From positions 172,927 through 236,926 of the forward strand of contig NZ_JAERQM010000008.1 of assembly GCF_019029495.1 (NCBI RefSeq): a DNA stretch of 64,000 bases, written 5' to 3'. The position numbers and the translations under genes were made by a program. This document shows, one piece after another, positions 8,674-17,248 of this stretch. Within the stretch, counting starts at the first letter, position 1. Every line of letters starts with the position of its first letter. The stretch is from Falsiroseomonas oleicola (GTDB lineage: Bacteria > Pseudomonadota > Alphaproteobacteria > Acetobacterales > Acetobacteraceae). The notes beneath the pieces are model-generated. The model was not told where the DNA came from, ran no database searches, and saw only the letters and a program-made list of their open reading frames with translations.

Positions 8674-8701
8674 ATACCGCACCATACCAATCGGTTATAC
8701 C
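8674..8701 (-). promoter_or_regulatory. three ATACC/GGTAT boxes upstream of the FAD oxidoreductase gene
   Basis: The 67-base gap between the LysR gene and the oxidoreductase gene holds three direct copies of ATACC on the plus strand (8674-8678, 8684-8688, 8697-8701), equal to GGTAT on the coding strand. One also forms a short inverted repeat with GGTTAT at 8693-8698. The block ends 27 bases before the oxidoreductase ATG, a position suitable for an operator. No known regulator consensus is matched. Confidence 0.3.
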
Positions 8702-8714
8702 GGGACCGCTGGCG

Positions 8715-9647
8715 CTATGCCCCGGCGACATGCGCGGCGACACGGTCGCGCACGGCGCGCGCGGTCTCGCGGATGCGTTGCGCCAACGCGGCGCGGCCAA
8801 AGCCGTCGCGCACGGCCTCCGGCCAGATCAGGCGATAGTCGAAGCTCACCACCGGCTCGAAGGGGCGCAGCACAATGCCGCGCCCGAGAAAGGTGGCGAC
8901 GGCCAGCGAATCCGCGATGGTGATGCCGCAGCCCGCGGCCACCATGGCGACGGCGCCCGTGGTCATGCGGCATTCCACCGCCTCCACCGGTTGCGCGCCG
9001 CTGTCGCGCAGCGCCGCCTCCACCAGGCCCTGCCGCCCTTCTTCCCGCGACAAGGCGATGAAGGCCTCCCCCTGCAGGTCGGCCGCGCGCACCACGGCCT
9101 TGCGCGCCAGGCGATGACCCTGCGGCAGCACGCACCAGGCGCGGCTGCGCAGCAGAAGGGAGGATCGCAGGCCCGGAATGGTCGGCGCGCTGATGGTGAT
9201 GCCGAGATCGGCCTGGCGCGACGCCACAAGCCCGATCACGCCGCCGGCCGTGCGGGAATGGATCGACAGCGTTTCCGCCCGCCCCGCCGCGCGCCAGGCC
9301 GCCACCGCCTCCGGCAGCACGGCCAGGGTGACGGTGGGGAGGGAGGCGATGACGACGCGGCGCGGCGCGCCAAGGCGCAGACGCTGGGCCAGGGCGGCCA
9401 GCTCCTCCACGCCGGTGAAAATACGCTCCGTCTCCTCATGCAGCGCCTGGGCCGAGGCGGTGGGCACCAGCCTTCCCCGCACCCGCTCGAACAGCGGAAA
9501 GCCGGCGATGGTTTCGGTCTGCGCCAGAAGACGGCTGATGGCGGGCTGGGAAACGCCGAGCAGCGCGCCGGCACCCGTCACCGTGCCGCTGCGCATGATG
9601 GCGCGGAAGGCTTCGAGGTGACGAAATTCGAGCGCGGTGCGGGGCAT
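8715..9647 (-). CDS. LysR-family transcriptional regulator
   Basis: A 310-residue regulator with the standard layout: N-terminal winged helix-turn-helix (FRHLEAFRAIMRSGTVTGAG, LLGVSQPAISR, about residues 7-50) and a C-terminal effector-binding domain of periplasmic-receptor fold. The ATG at 9645-9647 is preferred over the TTG six bases upstream, because LysR proteins usually begin within about ten residues of the first helix. It is divergent from dctQ (83-base gap) and lies upstream, on the same strand, of the FAD oxidoreductase gene. It could therefore control either the TRAP genes, the oxidoreductase operon or both. Confidence 0.9.
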   Translation of the reverse strand: MPRTALEFRHLEAFRAIMRSGTVTGAGALLGVSQPAISRLLAQTETIAGFPLFERVRGRLVPTASAQALHEETERIFTGVEELAALAQRLRLGAPRRVVIASLPTVTLAVLPEAVAAWRAAGRAETLSIHSRTAGGVIGLVASRQADLGITISAPTIPGLRSSLLLRSRAWCVLPQGHRLARKAVVRAADLQGEAFIALSREEGRQGLVEAALRDSGAQPVEAVECRMTTGAVAMVAAGCGITIADSLAVATFLGRGIVLRPFEPVVSFDYRLIWPEAVRDGFGRAALAQRIRETARAVRDRVAAHVAGA

Positions 9648-9730
9648 GCACAAAATTCGCCGCAGCTTGCGTCAAGGTCAAGCGATGGCACCGAAGTTGC
9701 AAAGCGGGGGCATCCTTGCAGCAGGTGTCC

Positions 9731-10342
9731 ATGGCCTTCTCCTCCCCCAGCGTCGCTCCAACTGGCACGAATCCGGTCGCACGGCGGCTGACACCGGTGA
9801 CGCGCTTCTTCACCCTGCTCTGCGGCTGGTGGCTGCTGGGCTACAGCCTGCTGGTCTGCGCCGACCTGGTGGCGCGGCGCTATCTGGGCGTTTCGCTCCA
9901 GGGCACCGACGAGATCGGCGGCTATACCCTGGCGGGGCTTTGCGCCTTCGGCTTCGCCCATACGCTGCTGGTGCGCCGGCATACGCGGATCGACCTGTTC
10001 CTGTCACGCATGCCGGCCTGGCCCAGGGCCTTCGCGCATGTGCTGGCCGCCATCGCCATCGCCGCCTTCGCCGGCCTCGTCGCGACACGGGGATGGGCGG
10101 AGGTTGCCGACAGCATCGACTTCATGTCGGTCTCCACCAGCCCGCTTCAGGTGCCGCTGTGGATTCCCCAGGGCGTCTGGTTCGCCGGCTTCGCGCTGTT
10201 CGGGCTGGTGGCCGGCATCCTCGCCCTGCACGCCGCGGCGCTGCTGCTGCGCGGCCGGGTGCGGGAGGTGAATGCCTGGTACGGCCCGCCCACGGTGGAT
10301 GAGGAAATCGCCGCCGAGACCGGCAAGGATGCCCTGCGATGA
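9731..10342 (+). CDS. dctQ: TRAP transporter small permease (DctQ family)
   Basis: A 203-residue membrane protein with four hydrophobic helices, the normal size and layout of the small subunit of a tripartite ATP-independent periplasmic transporter. Helix 1 starts near FFTLLCGWWLLGYSLLVCAD; the DLVARRYLG and TDEIGGYTLAGL segments after it are typical of DctQ. The ATG at 9731 is chosen; an in-frame TTG lies 15 bases upstream. Its stop overlaps the dctM start by four bases (ATGA), so both membrane subunits are made together. The matching receptor gene is probably the dctP-like gene at 14457-15518. Confidence 0.88.
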   Translation: MAFSSPSVAPTGTNPVARRLTPVTRFFTLLCGWWLLGYSLLVCADLVARRYLGVSLQGTDEIGGYTLAGLCAFGFAHTLLVRRHTRIDLFLSRMPAWPRAFAHVLAAIAIAAFAGLVATRGWAEVADSIDFMSVSTSPLQVPLWIPQGVWFAGFALFGLVAGILALHAAALLLRGRVREVNAWYGPPTVDEEIAAETGKDALR

Positions 10343-11649
10343 GCGATTTCGGAATCGCCCAGGCGGCCATCGGCTTCGTGCTGATGCTGGCGCTGATGAT
10401 GACCGGCCTGCATATCGGCGTGGTGATGGGCGCCGTCGCGCTGCTGGGCGCGGATCTCTATCTCGGCGGGCCGGTCATCAACGCCATTGGCACGCAGTTC
10501 TGGGGCGCGACGGACAGTTTCACCCTGCTCGCCGTGCCGCTCTTCGTGCTGCTGGGGGAGCTTCTGGTGAAGGGCGGCGCGACGGACCGCATGTACAAGG
10601 CACTGTCGGTCTGGCTGGGACCGCTGCCGGGTGGGCTGCTGCATACGAATATCGGCGCCTGCGCCATGTTCGCCGCCGTCTCCGGCTCCTCCGTCGCCAC
10701 CGCGGCCACCATCGGCACGGTGGCGCTGCCGACGTTCGCGGATCGGCGCTACGATCCGCGGCTGGTGCTGGGCACCATCGCCGCCGGTTCGACACTCGGC
10801 ATCCTGATTCCGCCCTCCATCAACATGATCATCTATGGGGCGATGACGAATACCTCCGTCGGCCAGCTCTATGCGGCGGGCGTGGTGCCGGGGCTGCTGC
10901 TGACGGCGATGTTCATGGCCATCGTGGCCGTGCTGTGTCTCTGGCGGCCGGCACTGGCCGGGGCGCCGGAACCGCGCCTGCCGCTGGGTGAAAGGCTGCG
11001 CGCGCTGGGCGGGCTGGCGGCGCCGGTCGCGCTGTTCGTGGTCGTGATGGGCAGCATCTATGCCGGCTGGGCGACGCCCACGGAAAGCGCGGCCGTCGGC
11101 GTGGTCTTTGCCTTCCTGCTGTCGATGTTCTACGGGCGCTTCAAGGTCTCGATGCTGCATGCCTGTTTCGAGACGACGGTGACCGTCACTTCGATGATCG
11201 TGCTGATCGTGGCGGCGGCCTTCTACCTGAATTTCGTCCTCGGCATCCTGGGCGTGCCGCAGGCGCTGTCGGCCTTTGTCACCTCGCTGGGCGTCGGGCC
11301 GATCGGCATCCTCTTCGTGCTGGTCGTCTTCTACCTGATCCTCGGCTGCTTCCTGGAGACGCTGTCGATGATGGTGGGCACCATTCCCATCGTCTTCCCG
11401 ATCGTCGTCGCACTCGGCGTCGATCCGGTCTGGTTCGGCATCTTCCTGGTCATCATGTGCGAGATCGCGCTGATCACGCCGCCGGTCGGCATGAACCTCT
11501 ATGTGGTGCAGGGGGTGCGCAGCGGCGGCTCGGTGGCCGAGGTCATCCAGGGCACCCTGCCCTTCCTCGGCGTGATGATCCTGCTGACCCTGCTGCTGAT
11601 CGCCTTTCCGTCGATTGCCCTGTGGCTGCCGGGGCTGATGTTCGATTAG
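10339..11649 (+). CDS. dctM: TRAP transporter large permease (DctM family)
   Basis: A 436-residue polytopic membrane protein with about twelve helices, the transport subunit of a TRAP system that uses a sodium or proton gradient. Family features include the FTLLAVPLFVLLGELL segment, the ACAMFAAVSGSSVATAATIG motif and the GSTLGILIPPSINMIIYG motif, and their second-half counterparts around PTESAAVGV and ITPPVGMNLYVVQG. The gene is coupled to dctQ. Its TAG stop overlaps the stop of the convergent amidohydrolase gene by four bases, leaving no room for a separate terminator. Confidence 0.93.
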   Translation: MSDFGIAQAAIGFVLMLALMMTGLHIGVVMGAVALLGADLYLGGPVINAIGTQFWGATDSFTLLAVPLFVLLGELLVKGGATDRMYKALSVWLGPLPGGLLHTNIGACAMFAAVSGSSVATAATIGTVALPTFADRRYDPRLVLGTIAAGSTLGILIPPSINMIIYGAMTNTSVGQLYAAGVVPGLLLTAMFMAIVAVLCLWRPALAGAPEPRLPLGERLRALGGLAAPVALFVVVMGSIYAGWATPTESAAVGVVFAFLLSMFYGRFKVSMLHACFETTVTVTSMIVLIVAAAFYLNFVLGILGVPQALSAFVTSLGVGPIGILFVLVVFYLILGCFLETLSMMVGTIPIVFPIVVALGVDPVWFGIFLVIMCEIALITPPVGMNLYVVQGVRSGGSVAEVIQGTLPFLGVMILLTLLLIAFPSIALWLPGLMFD

Positions 11650-13157
11650 GGGGCGCGCGCCGCGTAGTGCGCGCGCACCGCCTCCACCAGCCCGGCCACT
11701 GCCGCCTCGCGTCCGGGGCTCCAGGGCGCGCGGGCGCGGCTGGCGGCCTCCGCCGCGGCGGCCGCGATGGCCGTCGCATCCATCTGGGGGAACGCGCCGT
11801 CGCGGTACAGCACGCGGCCATCCACCATGGTCAGCCGCACATCCCGCGCATCGGCGCGGGCCAGCAGCAGGTCGAGCAGCGGCACGGAGGGATCGGCATA
11901 GACGCCGCGCACCCGCCGCAGATCAACCGCGATGACATCCGCCGCCAGGCCGGGCGCCAGCTGCCCGATGCGCCCCGCCAGTCCCATCGTCGCCGCGCCC
12001 TGCGTGGTCGCCATGCCGAGCAGCGTCGCGGAATCGGGCGGCCCCGCAGCCTGCCAGGACGGCACGGTGGCCAGCCGCGCGGCGAGGCGAAGCTCCTTCC
12101 ACAGATCCTCGTCGTCATCCATCGTCTGGCAATCCGTGCCGACCGCCACGCCGACGCCGGCGGCGAGATAGGCCGCCAACGGCGCCGTGCCGCAGCCGAG
12201 GCGCAGGTTGCTCGCAGGATTGCGCACAAGCCGCGTGCCTGTCCGCGCGGCCACCGCGATATCCGCGGGCGTCAGATGCGCCGCATGGGCGAGCGACGTG
12301 GCCGGGCCGAGCACGCCCAGCGCCTCGAGCCGCGCCAGCGTGCCTTCGGGGTACAGGCGCTGCGCCGCCGCCGCCTGGGCCACGCTTTCCAGCGCATGCA
12401 TGTGGATCGGCACGCCGCCGCGGGTGCGCGCCGCCTGGGCGAGGCCGGTGAACAGCGCATCGCTGACCCATTGCGGGCCGGCAGGGGCGAAGGCGAGGGT
12501 GATGCGGCCATGGCCCGGCAGGCTTTCGGCGATGCGGTCATGCAGCGTCGCCGCCTCATCGGCCGTGGTCGCGAAGATCGGCGGGTCGGGGTTGCCGACC
12601 AGTTCGCGCAGTTCGGGCGGCAGACCTGCGACGAAGCCGGGCTGGTCTTCCGCCGGAAAAACCAGGCTCGCGCGGTCCTGCGCGCCGATGCCGACCAGCG
12701 CGCGAAGTCCGGCGGCGTCGTACGCCGCGATGGTGCGCGCCAGATCGTCGGGCTGGCGGCCGGCCTCGCCCCAGGTGGTGTTCGCATGGATGGTGGCGGT
12801 GACGCCGGAGGCCAGCATCTGCATCGCCGCCAGCGGCACCATCGCCGCGGGGTCGAGCCAACCGCGCCGGCGTTTCGTGGTCTGCCAGGCCTCCAGGATC
12901 ATGTCCGGAAAGCCGAGCTGTATTTGTGTCAGTCCCCGCCCGTGCTGATGCGCATTCACCAGGCCTGGCATCAGCACGCAGCCTTCGAGATGCAGGCGTT
13001 CCGCGCCGGGCGCCATCACCGCGAGGTCGTCCAGCGGCCCGATGGCGGTGATGCGCCCCTCCGCCACCAGCACGCCAAGACCTTCACGCACCGTGGTATC
13101 CGTGGCACCGGCGATCAGCGCCTCCGCCGTCAGGATGATGCCGCCGTCACCGTTCAT
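11646..13157 (-). CDS. amidohydrolase (TrzA/AtzA/SsnA-type deaminase family)
   Basis: A 503-residue metal-dependent hydrolase of the amidohydrolase superfamily, whose members deaminate or hydrolyse N-heterocycles such as triazines, cytosine or 8-oxoguanine. Metal-site residues are visible: NAHQHG (about residues 68-73), the later His in HMHALES, the His in SLAHAAHLT and the Asp in GTDCQTMDDDEDLW. The small N- and C-terminal beta domain (EGCVLMPGLV; LAADVIAV) is also present. The substrate cannot be read from sequence. It is divergent from the N-carbamoyl hydrolase gene, with only 11 bases between the two start codons, so their control regions must overlap coding sequence. Confidence 0.88.
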   Translation of the reverse strand: MNGDGGIILTAEALIAGATDTTVREGLGVLVAEGRITAIGPLDDLAVMAPGAERLHLEGCVLMPGLVNAHQHGRGLTQIQLGFPDMILEAWQTTKRRRGWLDPAAMVPLAAMQMLASGVTATIHANTTWGEAGRQPDDLARTIAAYDAAGLRALVGIGAQDRASLVFPAEDQPGFVAGLPPELRELVGNPDPPIFATTADEAATLHDRIAESLPGHGRITLAFAPAGPQWVSDALFTGLAQAARTRGGVPIHMHALESVAQAAAAQRLYPEGTLARLEALGVLGPATSLAHAAHLTPADIAVAARTGTRLVRNPASNLRLGCGTAPLAAYLAAGVGVAVGTDCQTMDDDEDLWKELRLAARLATVPSWQAAGPPDSATLLGMATTQGAATMGLAGRIGQLAPGLAADVIAVDLRRVRGVYADPSVPLLDLLLARADARDVRLTMVDGRVLYRDGAFPQMDATAIAAAAAEAASRARAPWSPGREAAVAGLVEAVRAHYAARAP

Positions 13158-13168
13158 CGGAGTTCTCC

Positions 13169-14437
13169 ATGACCCTTACCGCCGAAGCCCGCGCGCTGGA
13201 CCTGGCCCAAACCTATCTTGAGACGATCCGCGAGGGCAGCCTCGATGCGCCCGGCGTCACCCGCGCCTCCTACGGCCCCGGCGAGCGCCTGTCCCACCGC
13301 CTGGCGCGGGAGGCGGCGGAGGGGCTGGGGCTGGAAGTGCATGTGGACCCCATCGGCACGCTGTTCATGACCCTGCCCGGCGCGGATCGCAGCCTGCCCG
13401 CGGGGATGATCGGCAGCCATGCGGACAGCGTGCCGCATGGCGGCAACTTCGATGGGGCGGCCGGCGTCGCCATGGGCCTCGCCGTGGCGGCGCGGCTGCG
13501 GCATCTCGGCCGACGACTGCCGAGGGACCTGACGGTGCTGGCGATCCGCGCGGAGGAGATGGTGTGGTTCCCGGCCAACTACCTCGGCAGCCGCGCCGCC
13601 TTCGGCCTGCTGTCGCCGGAGGCGCCCGACACCCTGCGACGCAGCGACACGGGCCGCACATTGGCCGATCACATGGCGGAAGAAGGTTTTGAACCTGACT
13701 TCATCCGCCAAGGTCGCGCCAGCCTTTCCGCCGAGCGCATCGCCTGGTTCCTGGAGCCGCATATCGAGCAGGGGCCGGTGCTGGTGGAGGCCGGCCTCCC
13801 AGCCGCCATCGTCACCGGCATCCGCGGCTCGCTGCGTCACCGCAACTGCCGCGCAATTGGGCAGGATGCCCATGCGGGAGGCGCGCCACGGCGCAGCCGT
13901 CGCGATGCCGTGATCGCGGCGGCGCGGCTGGTCGCCGGGCTGGACGAGTTCTGGACGGCGGAGGAAGCGGCCGGCACCGACCTGGTCTGCACCATCGGCG
14001 AGTTCTTCACCGATGCGACGCGCCATGCGCCGACGCGCGTGCCGGGCGAAGTGCGCTTCACGCTGGATATCCGCAGCGAGGATGTGGCCGCGCTGCATCG
14101 CGCCGAGGCCTGGCTGCGCGGCGCCGCGGCGGAGGCCAAGGCGCGCCATGGGGTGGAGGTGGATTTCGGCCCGGCCCTGCATGTTCCCCCCGCGCTGATG
14201 GATCAGCGGCTGCGCGCGGCGCTGGGCGCGGCGGCGGCGGAGGCGGGGGTGGCGACCATGGCGATGGCCTCCGGCGGCGGACATGATTGCGCGACCTTCG
14301 CGGGCCAGGGGGTGGCCTCCGCCATGCTGTTCATCCGCAACGATGGCGGCAGCCACAATCCGCAGGAGGCGATGGAGATGGACGATTTCGCGGCCGCCTT
14401 CCGGATTGCGGCGGGGGCGGTGGAGCGTTTTGGCTGA
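13169..14437 (+). CDS. M20-family N-carbamoyl amino acid hydrolase / allantoate amidohydrolase-like
   Basis: A 422-residue zinc hydrolase of the HyuC/AllC/beta-ureidopropionase group, which removes carbamoyl groups from N-carbamoyl amino acids or from allantoate. Metal-site motifs are clear: GSHADSVPHGGNFDGAAGV (about residues 82-100), RAEEMVWF for the catalytic Glu region, HIEQGPVL, and the C-terminal GGGHD. The dimerisation domain lies between them. The start at 13169 follows a weak GGAG-like sequence in the 11-base divergent gap. With the amidohydrolase and the PuuE-like and isochorismatase-like enzymes nearby, a ureide or hydantoin degradation step is likely (inference). Confidence 0.9.
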   Translation: MTLTAEARALDLAQTYLETIREGSLDAPGVTRASYGPGERLSHRLAREAAEGLGLEVHVDPIGTLFMTLPGADRSLPAGMIGSHADSVPHGGNFDGAAGVAMGLAVAARLRHLGRRLPRDLTVLAIRAEEMVWFPANYLGSRAAFGLLSPEAPDTLRRSDTGRTLADHMAEEGFEPDFIRQGRASLSAERIAWFLEPHIEQGPVLVEAGLPAAIVTGIRGSLRHRNCRAIGQDAHAGGAPRRSRRDAVIAAARLVAGLDEFWTAEEAAGTDLVCTIGEFFTDATRHAPTRVPGEVRFTLDIRSEDVAALHRAEAWLRGAAAEAKARHGVEVDFGPALHVPPALMDQRLRAALGAAAAEAGVATMAMASGGGHDCATFAGQGVASAMLFIRNDGGSHNPQEAMEMDDFAAAFRIAAGAVERFG

Positions 14438-14456
14438 ACGCTCCACCGCGACGCAC

Positions 14457-15518
14457 TCAGTTGATCGTGAAGCCGCGCGCGGCGCCGACGGTGCCGTTCC
14501 AGGTCTGGGTGCATTGCGCCCAGACGCGGTTGCAGGTGTCGCGCCAGGTCGGAAGGATCACCGCACCCACCGCTTCCCGCACCAGCGCCGCATCCGCCTC
14601 GTTCACCGTCACCAGCGTGTTGCGGAAGGGCTTGTGCTCGGTGCAGGCGCCGCCGGTGGAGCAGGACAGCGCATCGCCGTTGGAATTGGTGGCGATGTCC
14701 CACATCGCATCCTCCATCCGGCGGAACTCGCGGGTCAGCGCCGTCTGCTGTTCCGGCGAGAAGCGGCGCCAGGCGGCCATGGTCATGAAGTGGCCCTGCA
14801 CGGCGCCGGACAGGCCCAGCGGCAGGATATGCGTGGTCACTTCCGGCCAGTTGCCGGTGTTGCCGCTGGTGGCAGAGGTGATGGCGCAGCTTGCCACGCC
14901 ACGCTGCAAGGCGGGGTACACTTCGCTGAACTGCAGGGTCACCGGCGTTGCGCCCAGATGTTGCAGCAGCGCGGACATGGTCGGCGTGAAGGACCGCACC
15001 TTCAGCCCGCGCAGGTCGCGCACCGAATTGATCGGCGCATTGCAGTAGATGATCTGGGGCCCGAAGGGCCAGAGCGTCATCACCCGCGTGCCGAAGCGCT
15101 GTTGCAGGCGCTGATCGAAGGCCTCGCGGTAGGATTCCACGGCGCGGCGCAGCTCCGGCACCGTGGTGGAAACGCCGATCAGGTCCAGCCCCTCGAAGAA
15201 GGGATCGTCGCGCGCGACCATGCCGATCTGCACGCTCATCACGTCGAAGGCGCCGGAGCGCAACAGGCGCAGGCTGTCCGCCGCCTGGATGCCGAGCACG
15301 TCGAGCGGGTTGTAGTTCACCGCCAGCGGGGTGCCGGAGGCCGCGCCGAGACCGGCGAAGAAGGGCCGCTCCACGCCATCCACATGCTTGGTGTTCTGGC
15401 TGAAATTGCCGGCAACGCGCAACGGAATTTGCGTTTGTGCCGCAACCGGGGCGGCGAAGCCGAAGGCGGCCGCGACGGCCAGACAGCCGGCGGCGAGATG
15501 GCGCGAAAGGCGAAGCAT
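14457..15518 (-). CDS. dctP: TRAP transporter solute receptor (DctP family)
   Basis: A 353-residue periplasmic receptor. The signal peptide (LSRHLAAGCLAVAAAFGFAA, cleavage near AAQTQ) is followed by the DctP fold, with the conserved loop around INSVRDLRGLKVRS and the Arg used to bind carboxylates. The ATG at 15516-15518 has AGGAGA eight bases upstream, so it is preferred over the longer frame. Extra cysteines in the C-terminal third (ALSCSTGGACTE and TCNRVWAQCTQ) suggest two disulfides, unusual in this family. It is the obvious partner of dctQM, although it lies 2.8 kb away on the opposite strand with catabolic genes between. Confidence 0.85.
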   Translation of the reverse strand: MLRLSRHLAAGCLAVAAAFGFAAPVAAQTQIPLRVAGNFSQNTKHVDGVERPFFAGLGAASGTPLAVNYNPLDVLGIQAADSLRLLRSGAFDVMSVQIGMVARDDPFFEGLDLIGVSTTVPELRRAVESYREAFDQRLQQRFGTRVMTLWPFGPQIIYCNAPINSVRDLRGLKVRSFTPTMSALLQHLGATPVTLQFSEVYPALQRGVASCAITSATSGNTGNWPEVTTHILPLGLSGAVQGHFMTMAAWRRFSPEQQTALTREFRRMEDAMWDIATNSNGDALSCSTGGACTEHKPFRNTLVTVNEADAALVREAVGAVILPTWRDTCNRVWAQCTQTWNGTVGAARGFTIN

Positions 15519-15588
15519 GGCGACTCTCCTGGCAGCGAATGCGGCACGGGGCTTGCAACATCCGGGCCAAAAGTGAGGATATTTCGCC

Positions 15589-16485
15589 ATGCGCCGCGAC
15601 CTGGTCGGCTACGGCCTGAACCCGCCCCGCATCGCCTGGCCCGGCGGCGCGAAGCTCGCCGTCTCCCTGGTGGTGAACTACGAGGAAGGGGCGGAGATGG
15701 CGGTGGAGGCCGGCGATCCGGAGAATGAGCGGATCGGCGAGGTCATCAGCGTGGTCCCACCCGGCCGCCGCGACCTCGGCCAGGAGGGCATTTTTGCATA
15801 CGGCCTGCGCGCCGGGTTGCCGCGCTTCCTGGAAGCCTTCGACCGGCATGGGGTGAAAGCCAGCTTCTTCATGTGCGGCAGGGCCGTGGAACGCACGCCA
15901 GACCTGGCGGCGGAGGTGGTGCGGCGCGGGCATGAGGCGGCCAATCACGGCTGGGTCTGGCGCCCGCATGCGGATTTTTCGAATGAGGCGGAGGAGGAGG
16001 CGGCGCTGCTGCGCTCGGCGGCAGCGATCGAGGCCGCGACGGGCGAAAGGCCGGTGGGCTTCTTCTGCCGTGGCAGCGCCTCCGCCTGGACCCGCGGGCT
16101 GCTGGCGAAACATGGCTATCGCTATGACAGCAACGCCTTCGACGACGACCTGCCCTATTGGGATGCGGGCATGCTGGTGCTGCCCTATGCGCTGGACTGC
16201 AACGACATGAAGTTCTTCCACCCGAACGGCTTCGTGCTGCCGGAACACTTCGTCAGCTATGCCGAAGCGGCGATGGACCAGCTGATCGAGGAAGGCGCGC
16301 GCGGTGTGCCAAAACTGCTCAACATCGGGCTGCACTTGCGCATCTGCGGCCGCCCCGCGCGCTTCCGCGCCGTGGAAGGCATTCTGCGGGCCCTGAAAGC
16401 CCGGGGCGATGCCGTCTGGGTCGCACGCCGGCGCGACATCGCGGAACACCTGCACCAGACCCTGCCTCGCGGAGCCACGCCATGA
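15589..16485 (+). CDS. polysaccharide deacetylase-fold hydrolase, PuuE allantoinase-like
   Basis: A 298-residue NodB-fold protein. Features of the PuuE/cyclic-imide-hydrolase subgroup are seen: WPGGAKLAVSLVVNYEEGAE near the N-terminus, ASFFMCGRAVER, GHEAANHGWVW and GFFCRG. In this subgroup the enzyme opens cyclic amides (allantoin, cyclic imides) without the metal usual in sugar deacetylases. It has no signal peptide, which fits a cytoplasmic metabolic enzyme better than a wall enzyme. It shares an ATGA overlap with the isochorismatase gene and is divergent from dctP, so the three are probably one function. Exact substrate unknown. Confidence 0.82.
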   Translation: MRRDLVGYGLNPPRIAWPGGAKLAVSLVVNYEEGAEMAVEAGDPENERIGEVISVVPPGRRDLGQEGIFAYGLRAGLPRFLEAFDRHGVKASFFMCGRAVERTPDLAAEVVRRGHEAANHGWVWRPHADFSNEAEEEAALLRSAAAIEAATGERPVGFFCRGSASAWTRGLLAKHGYRYDSNAFDDDLPYWDAGMLVLPYALDCNDMKFFHPNGFVLPEHFVSYAEAAMDQLIEEGARGVPKLLNIGLHLRICGRPARFRAVEGILRALKARGDAVWVARRRDIAEHLHQTLPRGATP

Positions 16486-17165
16486 TCACCATCGACAACC
16501 AGCAGGTCTTCACCGAGACGCATGAGCTGGTGGACCCGGCGCATACCGCCCTTGTGGTGATCGACCCGCAGAACGATTTCTGCGCGGAGGGCGGCATCTT
16601 TGCGCGCGCGGGCAAGGACATGTCGACCATGCCCGCGGCGATCCAGGCCTGCGCGCGGCTGGTGGACAGCGCCCGCGCAGCGGGTGTCACCGTCTTCTTC
16701 ATCCAGAACCAGAAGCTCGCCAATGGCCGCTCCACCTCCCCGGCCTGGCTGCGCTTCCTGACGGTTCGCAACGGCATCACGGAAGAGCCGGAGGTGTGCC
16801 TGGCCGGAAGCTGGGGCGCGGAATTCGTGCCGGAGCTGCAGCCGACCGGCACCGATATCGTCGTGCAGAAATGGCGCAGCTCCGCCTTCGTCGGCACCAA
16901 TCTCGACATGCTGCTGCGCGTCCATCGCATCCGCAGCGTAGTGTGCTGCGGCTTCATCACCCAGGGCTGCGTGGAATCCACGGCGCGGGATGCCGGCTTC
17001 TACGACTACTACCCGGTGGTGGTGGAGGATGCGGTGGCCAATCACGACCCGGATCTGCACGCGGCCTCCCTGCTCGTGCAGCGGTCCCGCTACGACGTGA
17101 TGCCGAGCGCCGAGATCCTGGCGGTCTGGGAACAGGCGGCGCCGCAATTCGCCGGAAGGCCGTGA
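16482..17165 (+). CDS. isochorismatase-family cysteine hydrolase
   Basis: A 227-residue hydrolase of the isochorismatase/nicotinamidase fold. The catalytic triad is readable: Asp28 in VVIDPQNDF, Lys130 in VVQKWRSSAF and Cys163 in ITQGCVES, with the cis-peptide segment just before the Cys. Relatives cleave C-N bonds in nicotinamide, N-carbamoylsarcosine, biuret or ureidoacrylate. The ATG at 16482 overlaps the deacetylase stop by four bases, so the pair is translationally coupled. A perfect hairpin with a short T-run follows the stop. A role in late-step deamidation or decarbamoylation of the product of the ring-opening enzyme is plausible. Confidence 0.88.
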   Translation: MITIDNQQVFTETHELVDPAHTALVVIDPQNDFCAEGGIFARAGKDMSTMPAAIQACARLVDSARAAGVTVFFIQNQKLANGRSTSPAWLRFLTVRNGITEEPEVCLAGSWGAEFVPELQPTGTDIVVQKWRSSAFVGTNLDMLLRVHRIRSVVCCGFITQGCVESTARDAGFYDYYPVVVEDAVANHDPDLHAASLLVQRSRYDVMPSAEILAVWEQAAPQFAGRP

Positions 17166-17169
17166 CGCC

Positions 17170-17189
17170 GGGGCGTCGACGCCCCTTTT
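17170..17189 (+). terminator. rho-independent terminator
   Basis: A perfect 16-base palindrome (GGGGCGTCGACGCCCC, 17170-17185) is followed by TTTT at 17186-17189, starting five bases after the isochorismatase stop. It would end the deacetylase-isochorismatase transcript. The T-run is short but the stem is very GC-rich. Confidence 0.75.
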
Positions 17190-17248
17190 CGCCGATCGAA
17201 TGGAACATTATAACATACTTCGACACTTGGTCTGATATCGGCCCCCCC

